A program made the position numbers and the translations under genes. Below are positions 32,826-41,756 of a DNA stretch of 64,000 nucleotides, piece after piece (position 1 is the first letter of the stretch; the number at the start of each line of letters is the position of its first letter). The notes under the pieces were generated by a model, which was not told where the DNA came from, searched no databases, and was given only the letters and a program-made list of their open reading frames with translations. The stretch covers positions 1,736,001 through 1,800,000 of the forward strand of contig OZ239146.1 in NCBI GenBank assembly GCA_965194515.1, written 5' to 3'. The stretch is from Acidimicrobilacustris europaeus. GTDB taxonomy: Bacteria > Actinomycetota > Acidimicrobiia > Acidimicrobiales > Acidimicrobilacustridaceae.

Positions 32826-33689
32826 TCAGCCCTGCTCCACTCGACGTTCAGCAGCCTCAACGGTATTTACCAACAACATGGCGCGAGTCATGGGGCCGAC
32901 TCCACCGATGCGCGGCGACAACCAACCAGCAACTTCTGCAACATCATCGGCCACATCAGAGACGAGTTTCTTTCCTTCAAACGAAACACCAGCAGCAACA
33001 ACCGCAGCGCCAGGCTTCACCATGTCGGACGTGATGAGCCCTGGCGAACCCGCCGCAGCGATGATGATGTCGGCTTCACGCGTGTACGCGCCGAGGTCGG
33101 CGACGCCGGTGTGCACAACCGTGACCGCAGCATTCGCGTTTGGTCGCTTCAGAGTAAGGAGATTGGCGAGCGGCCGGCCGATGGTCAGACCGCGACCGAC
33201 AATGACAACGTGGCGCCCCTCGATCTGCACGCCGTAATGCGCAAGTAAGGCTTGGATGCCAGCCGGCGTGCATGGCAGCGGGCCATCGACGCCCTGCACG
33301 AGATAACCAAGATTCACCGGATGCAGACCATCGACATCCTTGGCCGGGTCAACCTCGAGCAGCGCACCTTCGAAATCGAGATGCTTCGGGAACGGGTACT
33401 GCATGAGGTAGGCATCGACAGCTGGATCGGCGTTGAACCGGGCAATGACCTCGAGCACGTCCTGCTGGGTGGCATCGGAGGGCAAATGGGCGTGGTGCGA
33501 GGTAATGCCAAGGATCTCGCAATCGCGATGCTTCATGGAGACGTAGTTGGCCGAAGGGCCATCGTCGCCCACCAAAACCGTGCCCAGACCGGGGGTGATG
33601 CCCCGTTCGATGAGGGCCTGGACCCGACCGGCCAGATCGGCCTTGATCCCGGCTGCCACGAGTTCACCATCGAGCACCTGCGCAGTCAT
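32826..33689 (-). CDS. folD: Methylenetetrahydrofolate dehydrogenase/cyclohydrolase
   Basis: Bifunctional enzyme interconverting methylene-, methenyl- and 10-formyl-THF. The 287-aa protein has the catalytic Lys in SANYVSMKHRDC, YPFPKHLD, the DVDGLHPVN loop and the NADP-binding VIVGRGLTIGRPLANLL. The first gene of folD-metF, it appears leaderless and is divergent from dus with 38 bp between start codons. Confidence 0.96.
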   Translation of the reverse strand: MTAQVLDGELVAAGIKADLAGRVQALIERGITPGLGTVLVGDDGPSANYVSMKHRDCEILGITSHHAHLPSDATQQDVLEVIARFNADPAVDAYLMQYPFPKHLDFEGALLEVDPAKDVDGLHPVNLGYLVQGVDGPLPCTPAGIQALLAHYGVQIEGRHVVIVGRGLTIGRPLANLLTLKRPNANAAVTVVHTGVADLGAYTREADIIIAAAGSPGLITSDMVKPGAAVVAAGVSFEGKKLVSDVADDVAEVAGWLSPRIGGVGPMTRAMLLVNTVEAAERRVEQG

Positions 33690-33696
33690 AGAGGTG

Positions 33697-33702
33697 ACCC
33701 TA
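33697..33702 (-). promoter_or_regulatory. -10 element of leaderless folD
   Basis: Minus-strand TAGGGT, 7 bp before the folD ATG. It lies only 11 bp from the plus-strand hexamer of dus, so the two promoters must overlap. Confidence 0.55.
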
Positions 33703-33713
33703 CCGGGCCTCGC

Positions 33714-33719
33714 TAGCGT
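33714..33719 (+). promoter_or_regulatory. -10 element of leaderless dus
   Basis: TAGCGT, 8 bp before the GTG at 33728; no ribosome-binding site is visible. Confidence 0.5.
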
Positions 33720-33727
33720 GACGGTTC

Positions 33728-34864
33728 GTGCAGCGCTCTCTCACCATCGGCCCCCTGACGGTCGACCCGCCCGTCGTGCTCGCGCCGATGGCTGGTGTCA
33801 CCAATAGCGCCTTCCGGCGCCTGTGCCGCCGCTACGGGGCCGGGCTCTACGTGAGCGAAATGGTGAACGCTCGCGGCCTGCTCGAAGGGGGCGAGAAAAG
33901 TTGGCAGTTGGCCTCGTTCGCTCCCGACGAATCTCCCCGATCGCTCCAGCTCTATGGCACCGACCCGGCGGTAGTGGCCGAGGCGGTTCGGCGCCTTATC
34001 GGCGAAGGCCATGTCGACCACCTCGATTTCAACTTCGGTTGCCCCGCCCCCAAAGTGATGCGCCATGGCGGCGGAGCAGCAGTGCCGACTCGGCCACGAC
34101 TATTGGCCGCGATCATCTCTGCGGCAGTTGAAGCCGCCGACGCCGCTTCGGATGGAACGGTGCCCGTCACGGTGAAGATGCGCATGGGCCTCGACGACGA
34201 ACGTCTCACCTATCTCGAAGCCGGGCGCATCGCGGCCGACAGCGGAGCAAAAGCAGTTGCACTGCATTCACGCACCGCCCAGCAGCGTTACTCCGGTCGC
34301 GCCCATTGGGATGCAATCACTGCGCTCGTTGAAGCCGTGCCCGATGTTCCCGTTCTTGGCAATGGCGATATTTGGACGGCCAACGACGCGCTCGTGATGA
34401 TGGAGCAAACGGGCTGTGCCGGTGTCGTGGTTGGACGTGCGTGTCTGGGCCGCCCGTGGTTCTTCGGTCAACTCGCTGATGTCTTTGCAGGATTACCAGC
34501 GCGCCCTGAACCTCCGCTTGGCGACGTCGCAGTCATTGCGGCGGAACACGCACGTCTCTTGGCGGAATCCGTTGGCGAACGTCGGGCCATGTTGATGATG
34601 CGCAAACACCTTGGTTGGTATCTGACGGGCTACGCCGTTGGTTCTGAAGCGCGCCGCAGTCTCACGTTGGTTGCCTCGTTTGCTGAACTCGACGATCAAC
34701 TCGCTGCGCTTGATCATTCGCTCACCGTCGATGCGGAGACCGCCTCACGTCCACGCGGCACCCAAGCCGGCCCGCACGCAGTGATCATCCCCGATGGCTG
34801 GCTCGACGGCGAAGCCACCACCCCACCCGATGCACTCGCCGATGCATCGGTCAGCGGTGGATGA
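33728..34864 (+). CDS. dus: tRNA dihydrouridine synthase
   Basis: Flavoenzyme that reduces uridine to dihydrouridine in tRNA D-loops. The 378-aa protein starts with GTG and has the FMN barrel signature LAPMAGVTNSAFRRLCRRYG, the catalytic Cys in NFGCPAPKV, and KMRMGLDD then GNGDIW. A C-terminal helical domain (MMRKHLGWYL) completes the DusB-like architecture, with a longer than usual C-terminal tail. Followed 10 bp later by maf. Confidence 0.94.
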   Translation: MQRSLTIGPLTVDPPVVLAPMAGVTNSAFRRLCRRYGAGLYVSEMVNARGLLEGGEKSWQLASFAPDESPRSLQLYGTDPAVVAEAVRRLIGEGHVDHLDFNFGCPAPKVMRHGGGAAVPTRPRLLAAIISAAVEAADAASDGTVPVTVKMRMGLDDERLTYLEAGRIAADSGAKAVALHSRTAQQRYSGRAHWDAITALVEAVPDVPVLGNGDIWTANDALVMMEQTGCAGVVVGRACLGRPWFFGQLADVFAGLPARPEPPLGDVAVIAAEHARLLAESVGERRAMLMMRKHLGWYLTGYAVGSEARRSLTLVASFAELDDQLAALDHSLTVDAETASRPRGTQAGPHAVIIPDGWLDGEATTPPDALADASVSGG

Positions 34865-34874
34865 GACTGTGACT

Positions 34875-35462
34875 ATGCAACTTGTCTTAGCTTCGGCCTC
34901 ACCCCGCCGCCAGGAACTTCTCGCCGACCTTGGCTTGGTGTTCGCAGTTCGCCCAGCCGATATCGACGAATCCGTGCATTCCGGAGAACTCGGCACTGAC
35001 TACGTGCTTCGTCTCGCGCGCGAAAAAGCCGCCGCCGTTGCCGGGACTGGCGAACTCGTGATCGCGGCCGATACCACCGTCGACCTCAATGGCGAACTAC
35101 TCGGCAAGCCGGTTGACGAAGACGATGCGCGCACACTCATGCGCAAACTGTCTAATTCGGTTCATCACGTGCACACCGGCGTGTGCGCGTTGGCGATCGA
35201 TGCCGATGGCACCGTTCGAGACGAATCAACCGTCATCACCACTGCCGTCACGTTTGCACCCGTGCCCGATGCCTGGATCGACTGGTACATCGCCACCGGC
35301 GAACCCTTCGACAAGGCTGGCGGCTACGGAATGCAGGGGTCCGCAGCGATCTTCGTTCATCGAATCGATGGAAGCCCAACCAATGTCATTGGGCTTCCGC
35401 TCGATGCAACGGCATCGCTTGTTGCCCAGTTGGGCTTCGACCTGTTCAGCTTCTCGAGTTAA
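34875..35462 (+). CDS. maf: Maf-family nucleoside triphosphate pyrophosphatase
   Basis: House-cleaning pyrophosphatase that hydrolyses non-canonical or regular NTPs; historically linked to septum inhibition. The 195-aa protein begins LVLASASPRRQELLADLGL and has VIAADTTVDLNG and GKPVDEDDA, the Maf active-site segments, with DKAGGYGMQG further on. The ATG at 34875 places the hallmark at the N-terminus; a GTG two codons earlier is possible and the frame is open upstream inside dus. Its TAA stop shares bases with the stop of the convergent VOC gene. Confidence 0.93.
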   Translation: MQLVLASASPRRQELLADLGLVFAVRPADIDESVHSGELGTDYVLRLAREKAAAVAGTGELVIAADTTVDLNGELLGKPVDEDDARTLMRKLSNSVHHVHTGVCALAIDADGTVRDESTVITTAVTFAPVPDAWIDWYIATGEPFDKAGGYGMQGSAAIFVHRIDGSPTNVIGLPLDATASLVAQLGFDLFSFSS

Positions 35463-35830
35463 CGAGGCGCCGGAGCGACTAATTCCACGGCATTGCCATC
35501 GGGGTCACGCAACTGCAGTGACGGCTTGCCGAGTTCGTCGACAACCGCGGGAACTTCTAATCCCAGTTCACGAAGATGCGATGCCCACGCTTCAAGTGTC
35601 GGACCATCGGCAACTGCGAATGCCAAGTGATCGATCGGCGAATGGTCAACATCGGGTTCGCCTGGCGACACAACGATGACCAGGCGAGCCTCACGGTGAC
35701 GCAGTGCAACAACGTCGCCATGTTCCGACATAACTTCCACACCGAGCGCAGCGCAGTACCAGGCAACCGAGGCGCGCACATCGCGCACATTCAGCTGCAG
35801 GTGGCTGAAGCCAAGAACCGGTGAGTTCAT
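35459..35830 (-). CDS. VOC-family (glyoxalase-like) protein
   Basis: A 123-aa vicinal oxygen chelate protein with paired beta-alpha-beta-beta-beta modules: FSHLQLNVRDVRASVAWY at the N-terminus and SLQLRDPDGNAVELVAP at the C-terminus. Likely metal ligands are H10, H58-region (IDHLAF) and the final Glu. Glyoxalase, dioxygenase or antibiotic-resistance roles all occur in the family, so no reaction is assigned. The ATG at 35830 is chosen by the normal VOC N-terminus; the frame is open further upstream. Confidence 0.8.
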   Translation of the reverse strand: MNSPVLGFSHLQLNVRDVRASVAWYCAALGVEVMSEHGDVVALRHREARLVIVVSPGEPDVDHSPIDHLAFAVADGPTLEAWASHLRELGLEVPAVVDELGKPSLQLRDPDGNAVELVAPAPR

Positions 35831-35852
35831 GTGTGATGTGACGTCCACTGAT

Positions 35853-37895
35853 CTATTTCTTTCGCACAACAGACGCAAGCGTCTCGGTCTTTGAATAGAC
35901 GGGTTGCGCCGTCTGGGAACCACTACCTACCGGCCACGCCGGAGCCCTAAACACACCAATCGTTGCTGCTTGCGCGCAATCGCCGGTTGGCATGCACACC
36001 ATCTTGTTTGATACTCCCGCATAGCCATCGACTGATTGCATTGCCTCGACAAGGCTGCGACGCGGAATCAACAGGGAACCATCATCGGCTTTCACCGAAG
36101 TGCGTTGGATGGCATCAAAGATCAGATTCGCAGCATCAAACGCTGACGTGTTCCAGACCGACAGCGGTGCCTGACCAAATTTCGACCGGTACGCGCTCTT
36201 GTATTCGTCGCGATAGAAGGGCTGCTTTTCCAGTGCGGTCACGTCGGGCCCAGACCCGTAGGCATTGACTCTTGTTGCCGCAGGGAGAACTGCAGCGAGA
36301 ATGCAGCCGTCACTCGTGATGACCGGAAGTTCCCTGGCCCCCGGGTTCGCAGCGATTGCATTCATCAAGTTCTCACATACCGGGGAATTCACCGGCATGT
36401 AGATGCCATCGAAACCACCTGCAGAGATCGCCGCAGCTGTTGCGGCGTAGTCGCTTCCTTCTTTGGATTCGAACGTTTGCGTTCTCGACACGCCATAGGA
36501 ACTGATTTTCGTTTCGAAGACGTTCGAAAGTTCATCGGAATAGACCGAACCATCGCTCACGATCGCAATGTTGTTGAGCCCAAGTTGCCCACCAACAAAA
36601 CCCGCAACAACCGACCCTTGAATCAAATCGTTGGGAGCAGTGCGGAAATAGGTGCTGTCGGGTTCGGGGTCGGCAGTGAGAACCGGAGCGGTGTTCTGGC
36701 CCGAGACCATCAATACTCCCGCCTCGGAAAAGAGCGGAATTGCCGCTTTCGCTGCACCCGAACAGGTTGTGCCGACAACTGCAACAAGCGACTTGTCATT
36801 GAGGAGCTGACCAGCGCCCGATCGCCCTCCGTCCGGTGAGCATTTGTCGTCAACTTCATAGAGGGCGATCTCATGGCCGAGTAGCTGGCCGTCTTCACCG
36901 TCGAATTTTCCGTCCAAATAGTCGATCGCCAGTTGGAACCCTCGTAAATCGTCAAGTCCAGCCGCACCGGCGTCTTTTCCGATTCGCAGAAGGGCTGCGA
37001 GTTGTATCGGATCGCCCGGATTCACTCGAACACAACTCGTCGGGTCACCGATGCATGTTTTCGATGAAACCTCTGTGGCTTGACCCGGACCGACCCATGG
37101 CAAGTAGACGCCCGCTTGAACCTCGGTTGCCATCGTTCGCACCGGTCCGGCATCAACCACAAACGGCCCACGAAATGGCGCTGAGATTCCAACTACAAGT
37201 GCGAGGTCGAGAGCAACAATCACAATGATGCCAACCGCCACATAGACGGTATTGCCACCGGATCGAAGTGCAACAAAGAGCGCATTGATGATCAGGGCGA
37301 AACCAGCGATAACGCTAAGTAGAAGAAGTTCAATTGGCATTTCGCTGTCAGCGATAGACAGAAGTTCGCTACGGACATCGGTGAGGTCTGCCATTGATTC
37401 TTCAATAGCGTTTGCAGTCGCCGAGGCCACATACGGCCGACTGGCAATAGTGAATGCTGTCGATTGCAGTTCCCGCAGAGACTCGAATCCGGGAGAGTTC
37501 TGCGCGTTCTCAGCACTTTCAGTACCAAACGCTTTAAAATCCGAGTTCTCGGAGTCGGTGAGATAAACGCCGAGCCGCTGCTGTACGAGCGCTGTATCGA
37601 CAGAAGGGAGAGCTTCGGTTGCCCAAGCAAGACGGCTCGCTGCCGCCGCTTCTTTGCCAACAAGGCTTTGCGCTTGACGAAGGGTCGCGTATTCCGAGTT
37701 GATCAAGAAGCCCGTAAGAATTGCGAAAAGACTTCCGAGGGCGGTCATATACGCGGCTGCCGCCAGGCCAGTGCGCTCGCGGTGTTCCCCGGTCCTCGAA
37801 TGCAGGAACAGATAGGACGAGGCAGAAACTGATCCGATGATCGCTAACGAAAGAAACAGGATCGCCCATACCGGTAGCGAGGTCAGCCAACTCAT
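35853..37895 (-). CDS. DUF4239-like membrane domain fused to a branched-chain-type periplasmic binding domain
   Basis: A 680-aa protein of unusual build. Residues 1-245 have four hydrophobic helices (about 8-30, 47-66, 188-210, 217-238) with a helical insert between the second and third and the closing ISAPFRGPF, resembling DUF4239 (bestrophin-like). Residues 257-680 look like a Leu/Ile/Val-type substrate-binding protein (GFQLAIDYLDGKF, VAVVGTTCSGAAKAAIPLFS, IAIVSDGSVYSDEL). With an even helix number, the binding domain and N-terminus would both face outside. There is no lipobox and no permease or ATPase gene nearby, so a receptor or ligand-gated channel is more plausible than import. Role inferred, not shown. 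Confidence 0.72.
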   Translation of the reverse strand: MSWLTSLPVWAILFLSLAIIGSVSASSYLFLHSRTGEHRERTGLAAAAYMTALGSLFAILTGFLINSEYATLRQAQSLVGKEAAAASRLAWATEALPSVDTALVQQRLGVYLTDSENSDFKAFGTESAENAQNSPGFESLRELQSTAFTIASRPYVASATANAIEESMADLTDVRSELLSIADSEMPIELLLLSVIAGFALIINALFVALRSGGNTVYVAVGIIVIVALDLALVVGISAPFRGPFVVDAGPVRTMATEVQAGVYLPWVGPGQATEVSSKTCIGDPTSCVRVNPGDPIQLAALLRIGKDAGAAGLDDLRGFQLAIDYLDGKFDGEDGQLLGHEIALYEVDDKCSPDGGRSGAGQLLNDKSLVAVVGTTCSGAAKAAIPLFSEAGVLMVSGQNTAPVLTADPEPDSTYFRTAPNDLIQGSVVAGFVGGQLGLNNIAIVSDGSVYSDELSNVFETKISSYGVSRTQTFESKEGSDYAATAAAISAGGFDGIYMPVNSPVCENLMNAIAANPGARELPVITSDGCILAAVLPAATRVNAYGSGPDVTALEKQPFYRDEYKSAYRSKFGQAPLSVWNTSAFDAANLIFDAIQRTSVKADDGSLLIPRRSLVEAMQSVDGYAGVSNKMVCMPTGDCAQAATIGVFRAPAWPVGSGSQTAQPVYSKTETLASVVRKK

Positions 37896-37923
37896 GACGC
37901 AGACTCTCTCATGTCGATGAGGT

Positions 37924-39447
37924 CTAGTGCCGGAAGTGACGTTCGCCGGTGAAGACCATGGCGAGCCCAGCAGCATTTGCCGCCGCGATCACTTCTTCAT
38001 CGCGAATTGAACCACCCGGCTGGATCACACACGTGGCGCCCGCCTCGATAGCGGCATCGAGACCATCGGGGAACGGGAAGAACGCATCGGAAGCGTAAGC
38101 GCCCCCCATAGCTCGACCCTCGGCCTTCACCGCGGCCAGGTGCCCGGCATCGCGACGGTTCTGCTGCCCGCAACCAATACCCACGGCTTGTCCGTCCTTC
38201 ACGAGAACGATGGCATTGGAGGTGACTTTGGCAACGACCTGCCAGGCGAGGATCAGATCGATCCACTCGGCATCGGTCGGCGCACGATCGGTGGCAACTG
38301 TCCATCCCGAGTTGTCGTCGGTAACGGGATCGGGGGTCTGCACGAGATAGCCGCCGTCGATGGGCCGCACGGAAAGGCCCGCCGCACCCGGAGCAACAGC
38401 GGTGAGTATGCGCAGATTCTTCTTCTCTTGTAATGCTGCAAGTGCATCGGGTTCATAACCAGGCGCAACGAGAACTTCGGTGAACACCGGAGCGATCGCT
38501 TTCGCAACCTCGAGCGTCACCACTCGATTCAACGCAATGATGCCGCCGAAGGCACTTACCGAATCGCATTCATGTGCTCGCGTGTAGGCGGTGAGGATGT
38601 CGTCGGCCACTGCAACGCCACACGGATTGGCGTGCTTGATGACAACGGCGGCGGGACGCTCACCGATTGAATGCACAAGTCGCCATGCCGCTTCGGTGTC
38701 ATACACGTTGAGATACGACATTTCCTTGCCACCGTGCTGCTGCGCGCTGTCCCACCAGCCGCGCTCGCCCGCAGTGGAGTAGCGAGCGCCAACCTGATGC
38801 GGGTTCTCGCCATATCGAAGGACCTGCTCGCGCTTGAGTTCAATTGTGAGCGTTTCAGGGAGTTCTGTAGGAGCTTCGGCACCTTCACCCTTGGCCGGCA
38901 TACCGGCATCGAACCACGCAAGGATTTCCGCGTCGTAGGCCGCAGTATGGGCAAACGCATCGCGCGCGAGCTGCGTGCGTGTTGTTTGCGACAGCGAGCC
39001 GCTGCTTTTCAGTTCCGAAACGATTGCGCCGTATCGCGACGGATCGGTGACGATCGCGACATGCGCGTGGTTCTTTGCCGAACCACGAACCATCGCTGGT
39101 CCGCCAATGTCGATCAGTTCAATCGAAGGTTCCGCCGAGAACGGATACAGATTCGCAACGACAAGGTCGATTGCTTCGATGCCGTACTTCTCCAAATCGA
39201 CGCGATGTTCGGCGTTGGTCGGGTCGGCAAGAATGCCGCCGTGAATTTTCGGATGCAGCGTGACGACGCGATGGCCAAGGATGGCTGGGAATCCGGTGAG
39301 ATCGGCGACATCGGTGACAGGAATACCGGCTTCAGCGATGACGCGTGCCGTGCCACCGCTGGAAACGAGATCCCAACCGAGTGCATTGAGTTCTTGGGCG
39401 AACTCAACAATGCCGGACTTGTCGTAAACGGACAGAAGAGCCCTCAC
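37924..39447 (-). CDS. purH: Bifunctional AICAR transformylase/IMP cyclohydrolase
   Basis: Catalyses the last two steps of IMP synthesis. The 507-aa protein has an N-terminal IMP cyclohydrolase (MGS-like) domain (RALLSVYDKSGIVEFAQELN, KIHGGILADP) and a C-terminal AICAR transformylase domain with the KHANPCGVAV signature and a SDAFFPFPDGLDAAIEAG segment, ending GERHFRH. The GTG start overlaps the purN stop by 4 bp, so purN-purH form one unit supplying formyl-transfer steps of purine synthesis. Confidence 0.97.
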   Translation of the reverse strand: MRALLSVYDKSGIVEFAQELNALGWDLVSSGGTARVIAEAGIPVTDVADLTGFPAILGHRVVTLHPKIHGGILADPTNAEHRVDLEKYGIEAIDLVVANLYPFSAEPSIELIDIGGPAMVRGSAKNHAHVAIVTDPSRYGAIVSELKSSGSLSQTTRTQLARDAFAHTAAYDAEILAWFDAGMPAKGEGAEAPTELPETLTIELKREQVLRYGENPHQVGARYSTAGERGWWDSAQQHGGKEMSYLNVYDTEAAWRLVHSIGERPAAVVIKHANPCGVAVADDILTAYTRAHECDSVSAFGGIIALNRVVTLEVAKAIAPVFTEVLVAPGYEPDALAALQEKKNLRILTAVAPGAAGLSVRPIDGGYLVQTPDPVTDDNSGWTVATDRAPTDAEWIDLILAWQVVAKVTSNAIVLVKDGQAVGIGCGQQNRRDAGHLAAVKAEGRAMGGAYASDAFFPFPDGLDAAIEAGATCVIQPGGSIRDEEVIAAANAAGLAMVFTGERHFRH

Positions 39448-40007
39448 TGGACACTTCCCCTTTCGATGATGGCGGAAATGGTTTGAACGTAAATGCGGCG
39501 CTCAACGGCTTTGATGCGTTCGTGCAGTGACTCGACTGTGTCCTCGGGTTCCACCACAACCGCTTCTTGGGCGAGGATCGGACCAGCATCAACTTCTTCC
39601 GTGGCGATATGCACGGTGCAACCAGTGACTTTCACGCCGTAGGCAAGTGCGTCTTCCACCCCGTGCCAGCCGGGAAACGACGGCAACAACGCAGGATGGG
39701 TGTTGAGAATGTGGCCGGGGAAGGCGTCGAACATTCCCCTACCAAGAATGGTGCCAAAACCGGCCATCGCCACGAGCTCGATATCCCATCCCGACAGCAC
39801 GCCAAGGAGTTCGGCGGTGTAGCCGTCTCGGTCAAAGTCTTTGCCGTAACTGCGGCGTTGAACGAGTTCGCACTCAAGACCATTGCGGGCGGCAACCTCT
39901 TGAGCGCCACATTCCCGATCGACCACCACCGTTGCGACGGGAACGCCGGCCGCGCAAATGGCGTCGAGGATGGTTCCGCTTCCTGATGCCAAAACGGCGA
40001 GTCGCAT
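39444..40007 (-). CDS. purN: Phosphoribosylglycinamide formyltransferase
   Basis: Transfers formyl from 10-formyl-THF to GAR in purine synthesis. The 187-aa protein begins RLAVLASGSGTILDAIC and has AGFGTILG, LNTHPALLPSFPGWHG with the active-site His, and the catalytic Asp in VDAGPILAQEAV. First gene of purN-purH. A hexamer TAGGTT lies 9 bp before the ATG and a GGCGGGG just before it; which one directs initiation is unclear. Confidence 0.95.
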   Translation of the reverse strand: MRLAVLASGSGTILDAICAAGVPVATVVVDRECGAQEVAARNGLECELVQRRSYGKDFDRDGYTAELLGVLSGWDIELVAMAGFGTILGRGMFDAFPGHILNTHPALLPSFPGWHGVEDALAYGVKVTGCTVHIATEEVDAGPILAQEAVVVEPEDTVESLHERIKAVERRIYVQTISAIIERGSVQ

Positions 40008-40022
40008 ACCCCGCCGAACCTA

Positions 40023-41714
40023 TCAGGACGCGAGAAGGGGCTTTCCCGTCAGAGCGCCAGTGTGTTCGCCGTTCTCCATGAAGACCTCGCCATTCACGAG
40101 CGTCCAGCCATAGCCCTCGGAACGTTGTACGAATCGACCAGCGCCACCGGGAAAATCGTGCGCAAAGGTAGGTAGCGGAAGGAACAACGAGTCGAGGTCG
40201 AACACATTGACATCGGCTTTCGCTCCTTCGACAAGTCGGCCTCGGTCACCGAACCCAAAAAGTTCTGCTGGTTGACCAGTGAGGCAGTTCACGCCTTCAC
40301 CAATCGACATCAGGCCACGCTCGCGAATCCAATAGGAGAGGAAGAAGGTGGGCTGGCTGGCATCGAGGATCTGGCCAACATGTGCACCCGAATCGGCGAG
40401 GCCAAGCATCATGCGTGGATCGGTGAGCATTTCGGAAATAGCCGGGAAGTCCTGATTAAGGATCGGCCAATTGAGCGTGACGGCACCGTTCGATTCATCG
40501 ATCAGATCGAGATAGGCCTCGACCGCCGTTGTGCCGCCACGTTCGGCATAGGCCGCCAAACTTTCCGCAGGATTGCAGTCGTAACGCCCGCCACGATCGG
40601 GCATCATCACGAAATACTCGCGAGTGCCACCGATTCCTGCCGGCCCATCGCCACCAGCAATGAGTTGGGCGCGCACGGAAGGGTCACGCAACACCGCAAC
40701 GCGTTCTTCGAGCGTCTTTCCTTCGAGAACGTTCCAGCCGGGCAAGCGACCAAACGGCGTGTGATGGGCAAGCGAGAAAATCACGCCGATACTGCGAGAA
40801 GTGGTTTGCGGCCGAAGATTTGCACCCGTTGCATTCGCTTCTGAAACGAAGTCCAGAACTTCACGCCATTGATTGGGAGCCGAGAGCACGTTGGTGAGGT
40901 TGAACGTAAACGGTCGGCCAGCAGCGCGACTCATCTCCGCCATGATCGCTACTTCGCTTTGAGCGCGATCGGTGCCAGGACCTTCACCGTCAAAACGCGG
41001 AGCACAACCAAGTACGCCTCGACCATGCGTGCGCAACACCGAGGACAGCGCAACCAGTTCGCGCTCCACCGCCCAGGTGCCCGGCACATTGCGGCCGTCG
41101 CGAGTGACATGACGACCAGTGCGCGAAGTCGAAAACCCAACTGCTCCCGATCGCATTGCTTCATCGACAAGATCGACCATCACTGCAAGTTCTTCGTCGG
41201 TGGGATCAACCCCTGCGTCGAGTGATCGATCGCCCATGGCCCAGTAGCGAACAGCACCGTGACCAACGAAACCGCCGTAGTTCATTCCCTTTGGTTCACT
41301 ACCCAACCACCGTAGGTAGTCACCGTGGGTTGTCCATGTCCATGGCATCCCTTCAAGAATTGAAGGAGCGGGAATGTCTTCGACCGATTCCATGGCCTTG
41401 GCCAAAAACTCGGCGTCGCCATCCTTTACTGGAGCGAACGTCATGCCGCAGTTGCCCATCACCACTGAGGTGACACCATGCCAACACGTGGAGGTTCCAA
41501 TTGGGTCCCACGCGAGTTGCGCGTCGAGGTGCGTGTGTACATCGACGAAACCGGGCGTCACCAATCTTCCGTCGGCGTCGAGCGTGCGTTTTGCCGCGCC
41601 AACATCATCGCCAATCGCAACAATCGTGTCGCCATCAATCGCCACGTCGGCCCGCCGCGGTTCGGAACCCAAACCGTCGACGACCAGTCCCCCACTGATC
41701 ACCACATCATGCAT
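40023..41714 (-). CDS. Amidohydrolase family 3, N-acyl-D-amino-acid deacylase-like
   Basis: A 563-aa metal-dependent amidohydrolase. The HxH metal motif is in VDVHTHLDAQLAWDP, the conserved Cys segment is GVTSVVMGNCGMTFAPV, and LADSGAHVGQ holds a later metal-binding Asp/His. These match D-aminoacylase and related deacylases, cytoplasmic enzymes that release D-amino acids from N-acyl forms; dihydropyrimidinase-like substrates are the alternative. The ATG at 41714 is supported by the promoter hexamer just upstream; a start nine codons earlier is also in frame. Confidence 0.85.
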   Translation of the reverse strand: MHDVVISGGLVVDGLGSEPRRADVAIDGDTIVAIGDDVGAAKRTLDADGRLVTPGFVDVHTHLDAQLAWDPIGTSTCWHGVTSVVMGNCGMTFAPVKDGDAEFLAKAMESVEDIPAPSILEGMPWTWTTHGDYLRWLGSEPKGMNYGGFVGHGAVRYWAMGDRSLDAGVDPTDEELAVMVDLVDEAMRSGAVGFSTSRTGRHVTRDGRNVPGTWAVERELVALSSVLRTHGRGVLGCAPRFDGEGPGTDRAQSEVAIMAEMSRAAGRPFTFNLTNVLSAPNQWREVLDFVSEANATGANLRPQTTSRSIGVIFSLAHHTPFGRLPGWNVLEGKTLEERVAVLRDPSVRAQLIAGGDGPAGIGGTREYFVMMPDRGGRYDCNPAESLAAYAERGGTTAVEAYLDLIDESNGAVTLNWPILNQDFPAISEMLTDPRMMLGLADSGAHVGQILDASQPTFFLSYWIRERGLMSIGEGVNCLTGQPAELFGFGDRGRLVEGAKADVNVFDLDSLFLPLPTFAHDFPGGAGRFVQRSEGYGWTLVNGEVFMENGEHTGALTGKPLLAS

Positions 41715-41720
41715 GTGGCG

Positions 41721-41726
41721 ACAGTA
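41721..41726 (-). promoter_or_regulatory. -10 element of the leaderless amidohydrolase gene
   Basis: Minus-strand TACTGT, 6 bp before the ATG at 41714; no ribosome-binding site. Confidence 0.55.
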
Positions 41727-41756
41727 CCGCTCAGTCGGCACCCATGACGGGAAACT

